From Arenimonas sp. (lineage in GTDB: Bacteria; Pseudomonadota; Gammaproteobacteria; Xanthomonadales; Xanthomonadaceae), in contig DNNT01000124.1 in NCBI GenBank assembly GCA_003497545.1, positions 1,333 to 8,754 on the forward strand: a stretch of DNA of 7,422 nt, in the 5' to 3' direction. Each line of letters begins with the position of its first letter. Within the stretch, counting starts at the first letter, position 1. Positions 6,530 to 7,422 of the stretch are shown in pieces. The notes under the pieces are model-generated. The model was not told the DNA's origin. It did not search any database and worked only from the letters and a program-made list of their open reading frames with translations. The position numbers were made by a program, and so were the translations under genes.

Positions 6530-7189
6530 CTACCACCCCGCCTCGCGCAACAGGTCCTCGGTACGCGCGTCGGCGGGTTTGGCGACGAGGCCGCCGGCGG
6601 GGTTGAGGGAGACGTCGTAGATCGCGCCGTCGAGCATGGGCAGGTAGGCCGCGCTGCCCCAGCGGGCGTCGGCCACCGGCCAGCGGGACAGCCAGCGCTG
6701 GCGGAATTCCCAGAAATCCCCGCCGGTGCGCAGGTCGTGCACCGTGCGCGGTGCGTCCAGCTCCTGCTTCGGATCGCCGTAGCGGCCTGACAGCCGCTCG
6801 AAGCGGTAAACCGGCGGCAGGCCGGCCAGGCGGCCGGGCAGGGTCCAGCGGATCACGCGGGCGTCGAGCTGCCATTCGTCGCCGCGCAGTTCGAACACGC
6901 GTGGCGGCTGCCGGTCGAGGGTGAGCGTGGCCTCGAAGCGCTGCGTCCCGAGTTCGCGCAGGGCGATGCTGGCCACCGGCACGTCGGCCAGCAGCCAGTG
7001 GTAGCTGCGCAGCAGGCCGCCCAGGCCCGCCAGGGCCAGCGCCAGCACGATGGCCACGACGCCCAGCGTGCGGCCCAACCAGCCTCGCCGGCCTGCGCGC
7101 GGCCGGGCCGGCCGGCGCCGCGCCCAGGGCCACAGTCCCAGGAGGAGAACCCCGCCGGCCAGCAGCCACAGCCAGTTCGAAAGCGTCAT
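6530..7189 (-). CDS. Uncharacterised two-TM membrane protein
   Basis: This 219-residue protein has two hydrophobic segments, about 5-22 and 41-62, separated by an Arg-rich loop (RRRPARPRAGRR). The positive loop predicts a cytoplasmic hairpin with both ends outside the inner membrane. Residues 63-219 form a soluble, probably periplasmic domain with many aromatic and basic residues and motifs such as PPVYRFERLSGRYGDP and GGDFWEFRQRWLSRWPVADARWGSAAYLPMLDGAIYDVSLNP. I recognise no catalytic motif. From memory, xanthomonad homologues beside dapF are often labelled cation/multidrug efflux pump, but nothing here resembles a transporter of a known family. The start is set by GGAGG five bases upstream of this ATG. 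The ATG four codons earlier overlaps that ribosome binding site. It is divergent from lptM-dapF and convergent with the peptidase operon. A role in the cell envelope is only a guess from location. Confidence 0.85.
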   Translation of the reverse strand: MTLSNWLWLLAGGVLLLGLWPWARRRPARPRAGRRGWLGRTLGVVAIVLALALAGLGGLLRSYHWLLADVPVASIALRELGTQRFEATLTLDRQPPRVFELRGDEWQLDARVIRWTLPGRLAGLPPVYRFERLSGRYGDPKQELDAPRTVHDLRTGGDFWEFRQRWLSRWPVADARWGSAAYLPMLDGAIYDVSLNPAGGLVAKPADARTEDLLREAGW

Positions 7190-7194
7190 CGCGC

Positions 7195-7199
7195 CCTCC
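7195..7199 (-). promoter_or_regulatory. Strong ribosome binding site deciding the membrane-protein start
   Basis: GGAGG on the minus strand sits five bases before the ATG at 7189. The alternative in-frame ATG at 7201 abuts this motif and has no ribosome binding site of its own, so the shorter 219-residue product is preferred. Confidence 0.75.
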
Positions 7200-7200
7200 A

Positions 7201-7229
7201 TTCGCCTCGGTCCAGCCCCGGACTATACT
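7201..7229 (+). promoter_or_regulatory. lptM-dapF promoter, predicted leaderless
   Basis: TATACT at 7224-7229 is a five-of-six match to the -10 consensus and ends 6 nt before the lptM ATG, so the transcript should start at or next to the A of the start codon. TTCGCC at 7201-7206 lies 17 bp upstream but matches TTGACA at only three of six positions. There is no Shine-Dalgarno sequence before lptM. Confidence 0.6.
7222..7227 (-). promoter_or_regulatory. Opposite-strand -10 for the membrane-protein gene
   Basis: ACTATACT reads AGTATAGT on the minus strand, giving TATAGT, a five-of-six -10 match that shares four base pairs with the lptM -10. Transcription would start near 7215 and leave a leader of about 26 nt containing the GGAGG ribosome binding site. 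No clear -35 is seen; it would fall inside the lptM coding region. Confidence 0.45.
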
Positions 7230-7235
7230 CGGCGC

Positions 7236-7358
7236 ATGAAAACCGTCCGCGTCGCCCTGCTGCTGCTGAGCCTCGCCCTGGTCGCCGCCTGCGGCACCAA
7301 GGGCGACCTGGTCCTGCCCGACAAGGCCGAACCGGCCGAGGCCACCGCCGGGTCATGA
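7236..7358 (+). CDS. lptM: LPS-assembly lipoprotein LptM (YifL family)
   Basis: This 40-residue lipoprotein precursor has a signal peptide MKTVRVALLLLSLALVAA followed by lipidated Cys19. The mature part begins CGTKGDLVLPD, the conserved CGxKGxLxLP block of the YifL/LptM family. The remainder is a short Glu/Ala/Pro tail, normal for the family. In E. coli, LptM binds the LptD-LptE translocon and helps LptD form its correct disulfides, so the expected site is the inner face of the outer membrane. The +2 residue is Gly, consistent with outer-membrane sorting. As in E. coli it lies directly upstream of dapF; here its TGA overlaps the dapF ATG. A consensus-like -10 sits 6 nt before the start, predicting leaderless translation. 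Confidence 0.88.
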   Translation: MKTVRVALLLLSLALVAACGTKGDLVLPDKAEPAEATAGS

Positions 7359-7422
7359 GCGCGGGCCCGCCCCTGCGCTTTTCCAAGATGCACGGCGCAG
7401 GCAACGATTTCGTCGTGCTCGA
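7355..7422 (+). CDS. dapF: Diaminopimelate epimerase, N-terminal fragment (cut by window end)
   Basis: Only the first 22 codons are present: MSAGPPLRFSKMHGAGNDFVVL. The block F-S-K-M-H-G-x-G-N-D-F is the hallmark start of DapF, which interconverts LL- and meso-diaminopimelate for lysine and peptidoglycan synthesis. Asn17 corresponds to Asn11 of the E. coli and Haemophilus enzymes, a substrate-binding residue. The N-terminus is about six residues longer than in E. coli. The two catalytic cysteines lie beyond the window. The ATG overlaps the lptM stop as ATGA and has no strong ribosome binding site, so coupled translation from lptM is likely. Confidence 0.93.
   Translation, partial: MSAGPPLRFSKMHGAGNDFVVL

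Noticed and set aside
7190..7201. Four extra N-terminal codons (MEGA) for the membrane protein
   Set aside because: These bases are the GGAGG ribosome binding site of the ATG at 7189.

Overview
The window is GC-rich and densely coded, with signatures of a gammaproteobacterium of the Xanthomonadaceae/Lysobacteraceae type (Lysobacter, Luteimonas, Pseudoxanthomonas or a relative). This placement rests on several features: an lptM-dapF pair, a divergent small two-TM membrane gene next to it (an arrangement I recall from xanthomonads), exported S9 peptidases, likely leaderless starts, and repeat sequence of the kind common in these genomes. It is inferred from gene content and base composition, not from a marker gene.

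Layout. (1) 1-24: the extreme left edge carries a short motif resembling the conserved ends of REP/RAYT-type repeats. (2) 25-1524 (-): a 499-residue RimK-like ATP-grasp amidoligase with a large N-terminal domain of the RLAN type. (3) 1590-2066 (+), divergent: a small GNAT N-acetyltransferase. In other proteobacteria this ATP-grasp family lies beside a GNAT, often one fused to a C39-like peptidase, so 2 and 3 probably form one functional pair of unknown product. (4) 2120-4225 (+) and 4222-6399 (+): two S9A serine peptidases overlapping by ATGA. The first is a Sec-exported prolyl oligopeptidase-family enzyme. The second is an oligopeptidase B-like lipoprotein. Both keep complete Ser-Asp-His triads. 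(5) 6400-6529: almost entirely filled by a 107-bp imperfect palindrome built from ~10-bp-spaced CACGGAT-like units, lying between two convergent genes. (6) 6530-7189 (-): an uncharacterised two-TM membrane protein. (7) 7236-7358 (+): lptM, a 40-residue lipoprotein with the CGxKG motif. (8) 7355 to the window end (+): the first 22 codons of dapF, overlapping lptM by ATGA.

How the parts relate. The two peptidases are translationally coupled and are both predicted to act outside the cytoplasm, one soluble in the periplasm and one anchored to the outer membrane. One has the pocket for cleavage after proline and the other for cleavage after basic residues, so together they could break down oligopeptides. 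lptM-dapF is a conserved cell-envelope pair (LptD maturation and meso-diaminopimelate synthesis). Two divergent intergenic regions (1525-1589 and 7190-7235) share one architecture: a -10 hexamer ends exactly 6 nt before the plus-strand ATG, which predicts leaderless transcripts. At 7222-7229 a near-palindromic -10 could also fire in the opposite direction.

The most interesting items are the RLAN/ATP-grasp-GNAT pair, the large phased palindrome at 6411-6517, and the shared start-site architecture of the divergent genes. No CRISPR array, tRNA, rRNA, phage or complete transposon was seen.
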